Assembly (NCBI RefSeq): GCF_902150065.1
Contig: NC_043986.1
Location: 9,333,390-9,397,389, forward strand
DNA from: Myripristis murdjan
Lineage: Eukaryota; Chordata; Actinopteri; Holocentriformes; Holocentridae
Length of the DNA: 64,000 nt
Direction: 5' to 3'
Position 1 is the first letter of the stretch, and each line of letters starts with the position of its first letter. The translations under genes were made by a program, and so were the position numbers. A model generated the notes under the pieces. The model saw only the letters and a program-made list of their open reading frames with translations. It was not told the DNA's origin and did not search any database. Shown here in pieces: positions 31,986 through 42,392 of the stretch.

Positions 31986-32361
31986 AAAAAAAAAACTGTA
32001 GGAGAACAGAGAAGTAAGCAGTTGTTAATGTGTTTTCTTGAGTTTACAGCTGTATCATCATCAGCTGTTGAGGTTCAATACAGTGGAGACTGTGTGAAGT
32101 GGAAGATATTATTTAGTGTATTATCAGCTCATTCCTGTGGTGATTTGTTAAATCCTGCTCACCTCTCTGTCTTTTTCTGCAAATGGGGGGAAGTTGTAAT
32201 TTAGATGGAAATGAAATGTGTCTTTTACACAATTTTTTAAAACTTTTATTTATTTATTTATTTTAACATTTTTAGTGCAATGCAACTGCAGGTATTAAAA
32301 AGGAGAAAAGTTTTTTTTTGTTTTTGTTTTTTTTTTTTGAAAAGCAGAGCCGTGGTCACAC
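31986..32361. repeat. U5 spacer module
   Basis: The AAGTAAGCAGTTGTTAATG to TCACCTCTCTGTC block recurs as at 27850. T-rich run 32309-32338. Confidence 0.6.
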
Positions 32362-32381
32362 TTTTCCCGTAATGCAACGAG
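32362..32381 (+). promoter_or_regulatory. SPH/ZNF143-type site
   Basis: CTTTTCCCGTAATGCAACG with one change (G for A). The gene it once served is the 5'-deleted copy at 33201, about 820 bp on. Confidence 0.55.
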
Positions 32382-32424
32382 AGCAATGGTTGGCTTTTTT
32401 TCTGCCTTCATCATTTCTGTCTGT

Positions 32425-33027
32425 GCTAGAGTCACTTCAGCAGGCCCGAACAGAATCTGTGGCCGCGGTGCTCCGACGAGAAATTCGCTGAAAAACTCTG
32501 CGGAATTTGAACGCAGCAGCGTTGCAGTGTCCCTAAACGCATCATGCCCCTCCCCCTTTATCTGTGGTTAATGTCGTGTCGTGAGGTGCAACATCAGAAC
32601 AGAAAACAGCTTGTTTTAACCATTAAAATATGCCGAAAACCAAATACACAGCAGATGAGCTAAGGCGTCGTCATTTAGCAACACGGATCACTGCCAGAGA
32701 TAGGGCGTATGAATTTCCCAATGATTTTTATGAGAGCGGGGGAGTGTTGTACTGCAAAGTTTGCAAGCACTCGGTGGATTATTTGAGGAAACAAACCATT
32801 TTGGAGCATCTGAAGTCCCAAAGACACTACAACAGAAAGAAGAGTGGTTTGGGTAAGTAACATCTACTACCTAGCAGCTGGTTAACAGTCTGAAATCATT
32901 TGAAATGTGCCGTCGTCCCCGGTGGTCTCGTTTCTAAGATAAACTCCGTAGCGTGCAACGGTGTCGCGTGTGCGCGACAAAACAAATCACTCCGCAGAAT
33001 CCCACAGATTTTCCTCCTGAATCACCA

Positions 33028-33060
<33 letters not shown>

Positions 33061-33085
33061 AGAAAACAGTCCGCGGATTTTGTTA
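32425..33085 (+). mobile_element. hAT-like element with CGGBP1-like exon
   Basis: It lies between CTAGAGTCACTT and TTGATCTGCCCTC, which are joined in other U5 promoters. Weak inverted pieces AATCTGTGG lie at both ends. It holds the exon at 32630. A run of about 35 A's is at 33024-33059. Confidence 0.6.
32630..32852 (+). CDS. CGGBP1-like zinc finger exon
   Basis: An uninterrupted frame from ATG reads MPKTKYTADELRRRHLATR, then FPNDFYESGGVLYCKVCKH and TILEHLKSQRHYNRKK. The C-x2-C...H-x5-H arrangement with SGGVLYCKVC and EHLKSQRH resembles CGGBP1 and its hAT relatives, which bind DNA. A consensus donor G|GTAAGT follows at 32852/32853. No second exon was found, so it is an isolated first exon about 75 residues long; CGGBP1 has about 167. 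Confidence 0.6.
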
Positions 33086-33200
33086 CTGTCTGTTGATCTG
33101 CCCTCTAGATGAGATGTATGAAGTGGTGTCAGTTCAGAAAGTTGGTATATAAACCGACACCGAGGATGTTAAGACGGAGAAAGGGGCTGGATCCTCATTC

Positions 33201-33303
33201 CTCTTCAGATCGTATAAATCTTTCGCCTTTTACTAAAGATTTCCGTGGAGGGTAACGTTATGAGTATCAACTAATTTTTGATGCCCTACTTGAATTGGGA
33301 CTT
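33201..33303 (+). pseudogene. U5 copy lacking its 5' end
   Basis: The PSE (33158-33179) is intact, but CATTCCTCTTCAG joins the spacer to the middle of the 5' arm, losing about 24 bp including the start. Loop I is present, the Sm site has five T's and the hairpin (GCCCTACTTGAATTGGGAC) is poor. Confidence 0.88.
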
Positions 33304-33676
33304 CCAGCTTTGTTGAAATATAAGTTTTAGTGTTTTTTCTTAGTTGCATTGCTTTAGTTTTGGTTGTTGTTAAATTTACATTATGCAACACGTAGATCCC
33401 GATCCCAATAGGTAATGTGCCTATCAGACGTTTAGAATGTGCTCAAATGAGCAATTGAACACGGCTAGCCGTGCTTAAATGAAAAAAACTCATCACTAAA
33501 AATATTACTCCGCCCGGAAATGTTATTGCCAGAGTCTGTGTGGTTTCCATGGCAACACGAAACGTTTCACTGAAACTCGCATCAAAAGCCGCTGTCAACT
33601 TTTTTAGTCTGTATAATGGACCGTTTGGTTGTCCATTTTGATTAATTTGGCGACCTAAGTTTGCATAAATGGCTGA
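33304..33676. repeat. Sequence 3' of the broken copy; array leaves off
   Basis: The array match ends near 33340. No similarity to other spacers follows. No gene seen. Confidence 0.45.
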
Positions 33677-33904
33677 ACGAGGAAGACAAGACAGAAGAGA
33701 AAAGGGAGAGACACGCGAGAGCTGGATCAGCTGGAGAGGTCAGGAAATGAAGCCGGTACGGCCCGGTCAATGTCTTGGGCCGTCAGATGTCTACAAGACT
33801 ACCTGAAAAACACCGGGCAAACAGCTGATTTCTCACCTGTAAGGAAAGAAGAGCTAAACAAGATCCTCCGTGAATTTTATGGAGCTTTAATTTCTAGCCT
33901 ATAA
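33677..33904 (+). pseudogene. Crypton-like recombinase N-terminal fragment
   Basis: An open stretch reads ELDQLERSGNEAGTARSMSW, then AVRCLQDYLKNTGQTADFSP and EELNKILREFYGALISS before a stop. The pattern of a WAV-x-lqdyL helix and a ReELNkiLreFY helix matches the core-binding region of Crypton tyrosine recombinases (DUF3504 kin). The ATG at 33669 is in another frame. The catalytic domain is absent. Confidence 0.55.
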
Positions 33905-34039
33905 TAAAATGCCGCAGCTGAGTCAGCACCACGGACAGCATCTGTAAGATTTTCCTCGGAGATGTGCAAGCTATAACTTTGTTCTTGTTATTAATGTGTC
34001 ATTGTTATCAGTCATTAATTAGCCTATTAATCGTTATTA

Positions 34040-34191
34040 ATTAGCATTATTACACAGAGGGTGTGCTTGACCGTTATTATTGTCACTTCAGTGATGCTAA
34101 CGGAAATCGGCGCAAGTGCCTCGTTCCTGGCCGCATCACTGTCGTGACAATAATAACGGTCAAGCACACCCTCTCCTGTAATAATGCTTAA
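34040..34191. repeat. 150-bp near-perfect palindrome
   Basis: The left arm includes GAGGGTGTGCTTGACCGTTA (34057 on) and the right arm its reverse complement ending at 34173. Pairing extends outward through TAGCATTATTAC and inward through GTCAC and CAGTGATGC, leaving about 40 bp of centre. It looks like a fold-back MITE. Confidence 0.8.
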
Positions 34192-34596
34192 GAGAAAAAA
34201 TGTCTGGAGTGCTGTAAGGTTATTATCCCAGCTCATTTATGTGGCTAACAGCAGAGAGATGTGTTAGGTTGTAATTGAAGTTGAAATGAAATGTTTTTAT
34301 GTCCCCGGTGTCTTTGAGGTATTGTCACAGCTCATTCCTGTGCAGAACAAAAGAGGGACGTATTAAATCCTGCTCAGCTCTCTGACTTGTTCTTCAGACT
34401 GGCCAAGTTGTCTTTTCAGCTGAGTTGAAATGTGCCCCTCACAAAAAAAAAAAAAAAATAAAAAAAAAAATTGTTTGCTTATATTTTCTTAAGTGCACCA
34501 CAATGGCAGGTAATATATAGCAGAAAATATTTTTCACATAATTTTCTCATAATGCAACAAGCAATAGGCAGCAGTTCATTTTGAGTTTTGTCAAGG
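34192..34596. repeat. Old U5 spacer with degraded SPH site
   Basis: Diverged match to the TATTATCTCAGCTCATTCC spacer block (twice, 34220 and 34320) and an SPH-like TTTTCTCATAATGCAACAAG at 34541-34560. The U5 gene expected next is absent. Confidence 0.5.
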
Positions 34597-35460
34597 ATAT
34601 GTCTCGGTCAGGCAGCCTGCACTTTTGCACAGCGACAGATGTGGTTTGTTTTCTGACAGTCAGTATTTATGTTATATTACACCAATGCTATCCTTGTTTT
34701 GTGTGATTATACTGTTTTCAACTATGTTTTGGTGGATTTTGGGAGACAAAGCAATTTTTCATCTGTCCATGTTGTTGAAAGGTGCTCGGTAGGTGAGCTA
34801 AGTGCTGAAATAATTGTCCCATATCCTGATGAAAACACCTGTGGTGAGAGCATAAGCGCATATGTGGGTGTGTGCATGTGTGTATGGTGCATGTAAGGGT
34901 CCTGGTTTGGTGGTTTGAAACCATGGTCACCCTACACCACAGCCTGTGAGCTGGGTGGTTTTCCATTGTTGATGCTCTAATCAACCTTTTGGGCTTGTGA
35001 TTTGAACCATACAAACAGATTGCAAAGTGAAGGGAAAAAAAGGCAACTTAAAGTGTCTTACTGAAGTTTGCTGAGGATGTTGCAACACATCTCACCCAGC
35101 TGGATCACCTGTGAGACCAACATGTTGGACAGCACTATCCACCACCAAATGAGGGAACATCTTTTGGCACAGTGGCACTTCACCTGCTCCAGTAGAGCTC
35201 CAGAGATTTGTAGGCACTATGCTGGGGAGTAGTGGAGCTGTTCTCGCAGCTGATTGTGACCCAGCATCTAATAATACACTTTATATTGTCCATTTCACAC
35301 ATGCACTAAACCCCTGAACTCATCTAGACATAAAAAGTCTCAGGTTAAAACAAAACAAACAACAAAAAAAACGCTGTATAATTTTTCATTGAGAGCTTGA
35401 AAATGGCTCCCAAAGACCTGAGCATCATACAAGGGTTAAACTGTTATTGTTCTTGTTTCT
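34597..35460. other. Unrecognised sequence left of a Harbinger-like exon
   Basis: Contains a GTGTGTGCATGTGTGTATGG stretch at 34869-34888. Perhaps the 5' part or intron of the element that follows. No convincing frame. Confidence 0.4.
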
Positions 35461-35468
35461 GTTGTTAG

Positions 35469-35818
35469 AGTCGGCGTGTCACTCTCCACCTAAGAAGAAG
35501 AAGAAGAAGGAGGGGAGGGAGGACCAGATGCCCTTGGAGAGTGCTCTGTCTGCAGAGATCAGGGAGCTGTTCGCTGACTTGGACAGGAACTTAAACGAGC
35601 GAGAGCGGCTTCGCTTGCTGGAGCAGCGCGAGTATGAGGAGCGGGTACGGAGAGAGGCGCAGCTGGAGAGGGCGCAGGAGATGGCCGTTCTTCAGGACGT
35701 GACTTCTCTACTCCAACAGATGGTCCAGCGGATGCCTGCCATGCAGCCTCAACACCCTCACTCGGCACTCATGTTGGTTTTCCTTTTAATTTGTCACCCG
35801 TCTCTCCTGGTTTACTAA
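35469..35818 (+). CDS. Coiled-coil exon, probably of a Harbinger-like element
   Basis: It follows a pyrimidine-rich tract and acceptor GTTGTTAG. The frame has a lysine patch (PPKKKKKK), then a long charged helix: ALSAEIRELFADLDRNLNER, RLRLLEQREYEERVRREAQL and ERAQEMAVLQDVTSLLQQMV. Such basic patch plus helix ends are common in Myb/SANT-like transposon proteins. It has no ATG of its own and no clear donor. The last 20 residues before the stop are hydrophobic and may be non-coding. Confidence 0.45.
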
Positions 35819-36287
35819 AAAAAAAACTCCCAGAAAAAGTGGTTGGTTGGATGGTTTCTCAAAACGTGCCTTGAATTTTTTGTCACCAGTTGAGGTCTAT
35901 GGTGAATAAATAATTAAACTTTGTATTTCTAACACACCATGGGCATTTCCAGCAAGCCATGGTCTTCCCTGAGTCTGCAGCCAGACACGGTTTTGTTTAA
36001 GACACTATATCAATGTATATTTATTGTATATTGAATCAAAAAAACAATGTTCAGCTCTGCTGCAAATGCCATACCTACACGTAGACAGTCTGCTACGGAT
36101 TTTGTATGCAATTATGCATATTGATCCGACATTTGAATAACTACTGGATGAAAATCTCAATCAAAATCATGGAAGTTTAAAACAGTTTGTTAGTCAGCAC
36201 TTCATGCATAGCAGTTTTGAGCAAATATAATTTGATTCATGAACCCGATTAAGTGATTTTTTTTTTTTTTTTTTTTTTTGTGTTTAC

Positions 36288-37016
36288 AGGGAAGCCAACG
36301 GACAACCTACCACATCCTCAGAGCTTTTCAGTTGTCATTTTCAGAGGGCAAAGGAAAATGATCCAGGGCTCTCTCCAAAATCAAATCCAACTCCATGCTG
36401 TGAGCAAGAGATGCCCGAAGGCAGTCACTTAAAAATTGAAGAGGTTGTATTTAAAAAGGAGGAAGAGGAAGAAGTTCCATGTTCAGCTGAGGATGCTGAG
36501 GTTTGTCCAGTGGAGAGTGTTAACTTTCACAATGGCGTTAATTGTCAAAATGACACAGAATGTATGTTTGTTTGTGCGGAAAAGGTCGCACTTGAAATTG
36601 AGCTCGAGAGAACCAAGGCAGAGTTGAGGGCTTTGAAGGAGAAGGAGGCGCACTGGAGTCACAGGTACTCTGCCGCTCAGCTCAGTGAGGAAGTCATCCG
36701 CATGGAGACGGGCCTTCCGGATCGTGGCACTTTAAACACAATTGCTGGACGCGTGTTGCACCGCAAGGACTCAGTTTGCTACTCAGCTGGCTGGAAAGTG
36801 GAATGCATCACTGTCGAGGACCAGGTCTTCTTGACTCTAATGAAACTGAGGCATAATTACACCGACCTTCACCTCGCTGCGCTGTTCAATTGCAGCGTAG
36901 CCGTCATCCAAAATGTGACCGCTACCTTCACCGGCATTCTCCGTCAGCTGCCTTTCAAAGACATAATGGCAGTATCACCCATCTTGACTGAAATGAACAT
37001 TCAGACTGACACTTAA
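36288..37016 (+). CDS. HTH/DDE_4-type transposase N-terminal part
   Basis: It starts after a T-tract and acceptor TTTACAG (36281-36287); an internal ATG is at 36411. After an acidic part (KKEEEEEVPCS), a coiled coil KVALEIELERTKAELRALKE is followed by METGLPDRGTLNTI and by EDQVFLTLMKLRHNYTDLHL and AALFNCSVAVIQNVTATFTG. The latter is the helix-turn-helix that precedes the DDE_Tnp_4 catalytic domain of Harbinger/ISL2EU-type transposases. The catalytic domain is missing; the frame closes at 37016. It is unbroken over at least 201 residues. Confidence 0.55.
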   Translation, partial: REANGQPTTSSELFSCHFQRAKENDPGLSPKSNPTPCCEQEMPEGSHLKIEEVVFKKEEEEEVPCSAEDAEVCPVESVNFHNGVNCQNDTECMFVCAEKVALEIELERTKAELRALKEKEAHWSHRYSAAQLSEEVIRMETGLPDRGTLNTIAGRVLHRKDSVCYSAGWKVECITVEDQVFLTLMKLRHNYTDLHLAALFNCSVAVIQNVTATFTGILRQLPFKDIMAVSPILTEMNIQTDT

Positions 37017-38115
37017 TACACCAAAGTGTTATAATTGAATGAACAAGCATTTCTGTATAATTTAGGACTTTAGTTTCTCTATAGAAGTCATATAAAGCAG
37101 TTACATCTCTTAGTTTGTATTAATAGAAAAAAACTGAGAAAAATCAGTTGTGGGTGCCATGTTTTCTCAAGTCATTGTTAAATCTTTAACTTTTTCTGTT
37201 AATTAGATTTAATAACTTGTACTTGTGACATGTTTGGCAGTGCCTCTTATCTGATAGTGCAGTAAAACCATATGCAGATAAAAGTTAGGCCACAAGAAAT
37301 GTAATTTTTGGTTAGTGTACTTTCTGCAATATCTTATCTTGCCAGTAGGTGGCACTCAAGAATAATAATAAAATAAAACCTGTCAGGGCGACCCTCTTCT
37401 TCTGTATGATTTGGATTAGAATCTAATCTAAATCTGCTCAGATTATACTCACTTTGAGTAATATCTGAGCATAACAAGGTGACTTTAAAGTGAATTATCC
37501 AACCTGTAAAAAGGTAACTGAAAAGACACTAAAATAAGAAAATGACATTCAAATTTAGGAAAGCAACACTTGATTTTTTTTTAAGGTGAAATAAATGTTT
37601 TGTACTTTAATCTGATCAGTTTTGATTTATATTTATTTTTTGAAATTATTAAGGTGCACAGGTTTTCAGTAGACCCACAATAAATGACACAAATATAAGA
37701 ACAAACTTGAGTGCTGTGAGTTTATAGTGAATTCACTGACAAAAACTAGCTTTTGGTTTACGCAAACAACTCGGTAAGAGCAGAACATGAGCAAATATTG
37801 TTTTTTTTATGAGTCATACATTATTACATAAAACACTCCTCTAAAATCACTGTTGTGAAATGGTACAGAGGTCACATGTCAATGTGAAGTGACAGAAGGC
37901 ATTTGATTACCAAAAAAAGCTCATAGTTTAACTCAGTGGTAACTTGTGACACAGTCTCACAAATAAACAACACTTCTTTGCTTACTTGAGCTTTTTAGAC
38001 TAAAATATAATGATACCATGTCCAAAGTGATAAGTCATTAAAATGAAATAAGGAAATTTGCATGTAGCGATGAGCACAGTGACTAATATGTGACTCTTTC
38101 CTTTAACATATGTTA
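37017..38115. other. AT-rich sequence 3' of the transposase fragment
   Basis: Several AATAAA signals (37370-37376 among them). No array similarity until GTTAGACAGAGAAAGG at 38111. No gene seen. Confidence 0.45.
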
Positions 38116-38154
38116 GACAGAGAAAGGGGCTGGATCCTCGTTCCTCTCTGAGGC

Positions 38155-38270
38155 AGTTCACTATTGTTTCTCTTCAGATCATATAAATCTTTCGCCTTTT
38201 ACTAAAGATTTCCATGGAAAGGATCTAGAGTATCAACAAATTTTTTGATGCCCTGCATTTAGTAGGGCTT
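38155..38270 (+). pseudogene. U5 snRNA copy U5-20, decayed
   Basis: Full span of 116 bp but changes fall in paired parts: CAGATCATATAAATC in the internal loop, TTTCCATGGAAAGGATCTAG in place of the outer stem and 3' arm, and ACTATTG near the start. Loop I and the Sm site (AAATTTTTTG) remain. The PSE is cut at its 5' half (only GTTAGACAGAG), since foreign DNA ends just before it. Confidence 0.88.
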
Positions 38271-38680
38271 CCAGTGTTGTCCAAATAAAAGCATAATTTA
38301 CAGCAGTTGTTATTCAGTTCACAGGTTATTTGAAAAGCTTGTGGGGCTTTTAACTCTGTAGAGAAGTAAGCATTTGTTAGTGTGTTTTCTTGAGTTCACA
38401 GCTGTATCATCACAAACTGTTTATATTGAACACAGTGGAAACTGTGTAAAGATATTATTTAGTGTATTATCTCAGCTTGTTCCTGTGGTGATTTGTTAAA
38501 TCCTGCTCACCTCTCTGTCTTTTTCTACAAATGGGGAAGTTGTAATTTAGATGGAAATTAAATCTATCTTTTACACAAGTTTTTTTTATTTGTTTTTTTT
38601 TTTTAATTTTTTAGTGCAACGCAATTGCAGGTATTATGAAGGAGAAAAGAATTTTTTTGAAAAGCAGAGGCGTGGTCACA
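38271..38680. repeat. U5 spacer module
   Basis: Carries the AAGCATTTGTTAGTGTG block and leads into the GAGGCGTGGTCACAC promoter block. No gene seen. Confidence 0.6.
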
Positions 38681-38700
38681 CTTTTCCCATAATGCAACGA
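38681..38700 (+). promoter_or_regulatory. SPH/ZNF143-type distal site of U5-21
   Basis: CTTTTCCCATAATGCAACGA after a GGCGTGG box; pushed to about 735 bp from U5-21 by a MITE. Confidence 0.7.
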
Positions 38701-38757
38701 GAGCAATGGGTCAATTTTTTTTTTCTGCTTTAATCCTTTCTGTCCAGTGAAGACACG

Positions 38758-39312
38758 CCCTGCATTCCAAATCGCATATACTTTTTACTTTTAGTATGTA
38801 CTGCAGCTGCCCTTACAAAGTATGTAGTTTAGTATGCAATATGCATGCGTATGCATACTACTGGGACACACTACATACATCGTACCTGAAGTCCGACCCT
38901 CTTGCTCACTTCTTCCGCCGTCCGTAGCTGCAAATTTGAATGTTGTTGTCAAAATGCCGGTGCTGTTTCATGCTGCACTGTCGTCTGTCATATTTCTGAT
39001 CTTCTGTCTTCCTGTCGCTTCTGCTGTCACTGAGCAAGTTTTGTGCGATATGTGTGTTTTGTTGTCGTCCGTATGTGGGTGTGGCTTGCACACGCAACTC
39101 AGTCAGTGCTACGTAACGTCCGCTGCGCATAGGACTGTGGGTCAGAATGGCCAGAGCAGCATGCTGAAATCCATACTGCGAAATCTGACCGGATGTAGTA
39201 GAACATCCTGGAACTCTTGGCATACTGCATCTGACATACTATGTATTGGGACATACTAAATCTTTTTTTTCCCTACTAAATAGTATGGTAGTATGAGTAT
39301 TGGACCGCAGGG
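38758..39312. mobile_element. MITE with CCCTGCATTCC ends, 555 bp
   Basis: Left end CCCTGCATTCCAAATCGCAT and right end ATTGGACCGCAGGG are inverted, and TAGTATG-type direct and inverted motifs fill both sides. A 141-residue frame inside (38834-39259) has no recognised domain. It separates the SPH site from the U5-21 promoter. Confidence 0.7.
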
Positions 39313-39431
39313 ACAATCATCCCTCTTGATGAGTTGAATGAAGTGGTGTCAGTTCAGAAAGTTAGTATATAAACCGACACCGAGGATGTTAAGACAGAGA
39401 AAGGGGCTGGATCCTCATTCCTCTCTGAGGC

Positions 39432-39550
39432 AGTTCACTCTTGTTTCTCTTCAGATCGTATAACTCTTTCGCCTTTTACTAAAGATTTCCGTGGAGAGGG
39501 ACATTATGAGTATCAACTAATTTTTTGATGCCCTGCATTCAGTGGGGTTT
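39432..39550 (+). ncRNA. U5 snRNA gene copy U5-21
   Basis: TATAACTCTTT puts a C in the inner stem below loop I and breaks one pair; GAGAGGGAC alters the outer stem. Sm site and hairpin normal. PSE 39378-39399 has one change (AAGACAGAG). Confidence 0.9.
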
Positions 39551-40320
39551 CCAGTCTTGTGCAAAATAAGTTTAATGACTTCATAAACATGTTGGTACTT
39601 AACATCCCAGCCATTTGAATGGGATTACCATACTCTAGAGAGATTTTACAGGCCAGCTTCCAATGATGATATGGTGGAAAATTGAGAAACAAAAATAATA
39701 TACATTTTTTTTAAGTTAAAGTATTTGCTTCCTTACATAGCTAATTACCCGTAATCTGATGTTGTGGAAAAAAAGGCATTAGTACTTAGCTTAGCCTTCA
39801 TGTTTTCATGAAATTAAATGGGATGACCATGATTTCTCTGGATTACATCAATATAGAGAAATGTTACAGATCAAATTTCAGTGATGATATGAAGGAAAAT
39901 GGAGAAACAAACGTATTATTGTATCTTTTTTTTAAGTTGAAGTATTTGCTTCATATCATTGCTGATTACCCATAATAAGCTAAATAGAGGTTTATATGAT
40001 GATTCGCTAAATAAACCATAAATACTGATAAATTCAGTAGACTCGGCTGGAAGCAGAAGAAAACCCAGCAGAGTTGTTGCTGCACATGGTGGCAAAAAAG
40101 CGAAAGGCTGACATGGAGTGTGGACTTTTTCAATAAAAATGGAAAAAGCGAAATTTTCTTCTGGGAGGTCAGTGGCAAACCTGTGTGGTGTTTATTTGTG
40201 TGTGCTTTCCCCAAGTTTTTTGTTTTGTTTTGTTTTGAATTAAACATTTCTGAAGTGAATCACAATAGCAAGTGTTATGTAGGAGAGCAACATTTTTGAA
40301 AAGCAGAGACGTGGTCACAT
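39551..40320. repeat. U5 spacer modules in tandem
   Basis: The convergent 3'-flank module (39551-39960) is followed by the module also seen at 9990-10336, 13725-14160 and 61620-61980. No gene seen. Confidence 0.65.
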
Positions 40321-40340
40321 TTTTCCCATAATGCAACAAG
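40321..40340 (+). promoter_or_regulatory. SPH/ZNF143-type distal site of U5-22
   Basis: TTTTCCCATAATGCAACAAG, 213 bp upstream, after GAGACGTGGTCACA. Confidence 0.7.
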
Positions 40341-40552
40341 AGCAATGGGTAGCAGCTTTTTTTCCCCCAATTATTTTATTTGTAGTCTTAACCCTTTCTG
40401 TCCAGTGCTTGTGCTTGAGAGTCACTTTAAGTCTTGATCTGCCCTCCTGATGAGTTGAATGAAGTGGTGTCAGTTCACAAAGTTGGTTTATAAACCGACA
40501 CCGAGGATGTTAAGACGGAGAAAGGGGCTGGATCCTCGTTCCTCTCTGAGGT

Positions 40553-40671
40553 AGTTCACTCTTGTTTCTCTTCAGACCGTATAAATCTTTCGCCTTTTAC
40601 TAAAGATTTCCGTGGTGAGGAACATTATGAGTATTAACTAATTTTTTGATGCCCTGCATTCAGTGGGGCTG
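40553..40671 (+). ncRNA. U5 snRNA gene copy U5-22
   Basis: Changes: CAGACCGTATAAA in the internal loop (also in U5-26) and GGTGAGGAAC in the outer stem. Sm site normal. PSE 40499-40520 intact. Confidence 0.93.
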
Positions 40672-40756
40672 TCATTTTTGTGCAAAACAAACTTAATCAA
40701 CTAATAAATATCTTGGTATATAAGATTTTAGTGGTTTGAGCAGGATTGCCATAACC

Positions 40757-41523
40757 TAGGACCCTATAAAGTCTGTTTCATGTTTTCCCAAATTCTGTTT
40801 TTTCTGTTTTAATTTTTGGAAATTCCGTTTTTTTACCCTTTACTCTTATTTTATTACCAAAAAGAGTGTGTTTTTAATGTTAATGACTAAAATGCACACA
40901 AATTAAATAGAAATGACTTTAAATTTATTGAGGTAACAAATAAACAACACTTTTCTTCAATACTTCACTAATACTGCATGATGCGACATAACACTGCACT
41001 ATAAGTACTGCAAGTACTAACAAAATATTAATGCTTATGTATCCAGTAAAATATATTAGAATAAAATATATATTAGAAAAATAAAGTGCTCAATTAGCTT
41101 TTATTTTCCTCAAGTAAAAAAATACAGGACCAAAAAAACCTCTCATTATAGGTTATGCATAACAAAGTATTTAAGAATAATCTTTTCCATAGATTACATT
41201 AAAGTGCATCAAAAAGAAGGCAAAATGAAATGAAATTCTGAAATTTAAGTTGACTTTGTCATATAACAACAACAAGCAAAAAACATTTTAAACTTCACTG
41301 TATCAGAAGTGACTTAAACAAGTACTCAAGTTGTAGGTTAGTCCTTGTGAGCTACTATCTCTCTTCATTTAAGTTTCCCACCTATCAGGCACATCACCAT
41401 TGAAATACATAATTGCCAGCCTCTTTGGGTTGAGTTCAGTGAATGACTCTCTCTTGTCTGTGAGAAGAGTTTTGTACTTGCTGAAAGTAAAAAATAAATA
41501 AATAAATAAATAAAAAAAATAAA
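40757..41523. other. AT-rich insert, unclassified
   Basis: Starts GGACCCTATAAAGTCTG and runs 770 bp with no array similarity. The minus strand near 41380-41460 has a short readable stretch (ESFTELNPKRLAIMYFNGDV) that may be part of a transposon protein. (AAAT)n at 41488-41521. Confidence 0.4.
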
Positions 41524-41819
41524 GGGCCTGTTTCATTTCAACATAAATCACAACACAGCCCTCTTGTGTTTGCTAAAGGAATGAGCTGGGATACTAAATT
41601 AAAGGTGCTGAGGACATTTTTCTCTTTAAGGGCCGGACTACACTTACTACGCGTGTGGGTACGCATCATGGCTGCCATGTGTATTTTGCGGTCGTTTGGC
41701 GAGTAGGCCGCTCACTTTGATGAGAGGTAACGTGACACGTGCGCAAGATGCAATATTGACATGAACACTAGAGGCGCTCGTGTGAAAGGACCGTGAACGT
41801 GAGGTCGGAGGTCATAACA

Positions 41820-42374
41820 ATGGTGGATATCAGCTTTGAAGAGAGACTGTCAGACCTTGTCCGGAACTACCGGCACCTATACGACACTTCTGCACCAATG
41901 CATAGTGACAAGCAAGCTTGTCTTAACAGCTGGCGACAGATCGGAGGAGTCCTGGGGGTCGATGGAGAGACTTGCCAGAAGAAATGGAAGTCAATCTGCA
42001 ATCGGTATATTTGCGCTAGATGGAAAATGCTTGAGAAGCGGAGCAGGGACGGGGCAGAGGATATATTTTGCCCGGCCGTTATAAAACGTCTTGGCTGGCT
42101 TAAGAATTATGTTTCCCGACACCAACTTCCCTCGGAGTCCGGGAAAAGCAAAAGAAAAGCAAGAAAGCGTGCCCCAGAGATAGATGCTGTGGAGGCTGCA
42201 CTTCTGAAGAGGCTCGATGAGATCAGGGAGGAGCGGCAATCAAGTCAAAACCTCTACGCCAATTTCAGGATGTATGTGGGCAGCTTCTTACAGGAGTTGC
42301 CACAAGATTCAGCTAAAAGACTGATGAGAGAGATGAAGCAACTCATGGACGTTTATGTTCTTTTAAAGTGCTAG
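41820..42374 (+). CDS. MADF-BESS protein of a Harbinger transposon
   Basis: The ATG at 41820 opens 184 residues; the open frame reaches further 5' only through a GTG. Residues about 1-95 form a MADF domain: VDISFEERLSDLVRNYRHLY, ACLNSWRQIGGVLGV, CQKKWKSICNRYICARWKM. A basic stretch follows, then a BESS-type end YANFRMYVGSFLQEL and RLMREMKQLMD that would mediate protein contacts. Harbinger elements use such a protein to bring the transposase to DNA. The frame is intact, while the paired copy at 52893 is split by a MITE and shifted. Confidence 0.75.
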   Translation: MVDISFEERLSDLVRNYRHLYDTSAPMHSDKQACLNSWRQIGGVLGVDGETCQKKWKSICNRYICARWKMLEKRSRDGAEDIFCPAVIKRLGWLKNYVSRHQLPSESGKSKRKARKRAPEIDAVEAALLKRLDEIREERQSSQNLYANFRMYVGSFLQELPQDSAKRLMREMKQLMDVYVLLKC

Positions 42375-42392
42375 GATCTGGTTAGGACCAGG

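Noticed and set aside
35469-37016. A host multi-exon gene
   Set aside because: The second exon matches the start of transposase-type proteins, and no further exons or promoter were recognised; kept only as a candidate for domestication.
38834-39259. A 141-residue frame
   Set aside because: It lies wholly inside a MITE and shows no domain.
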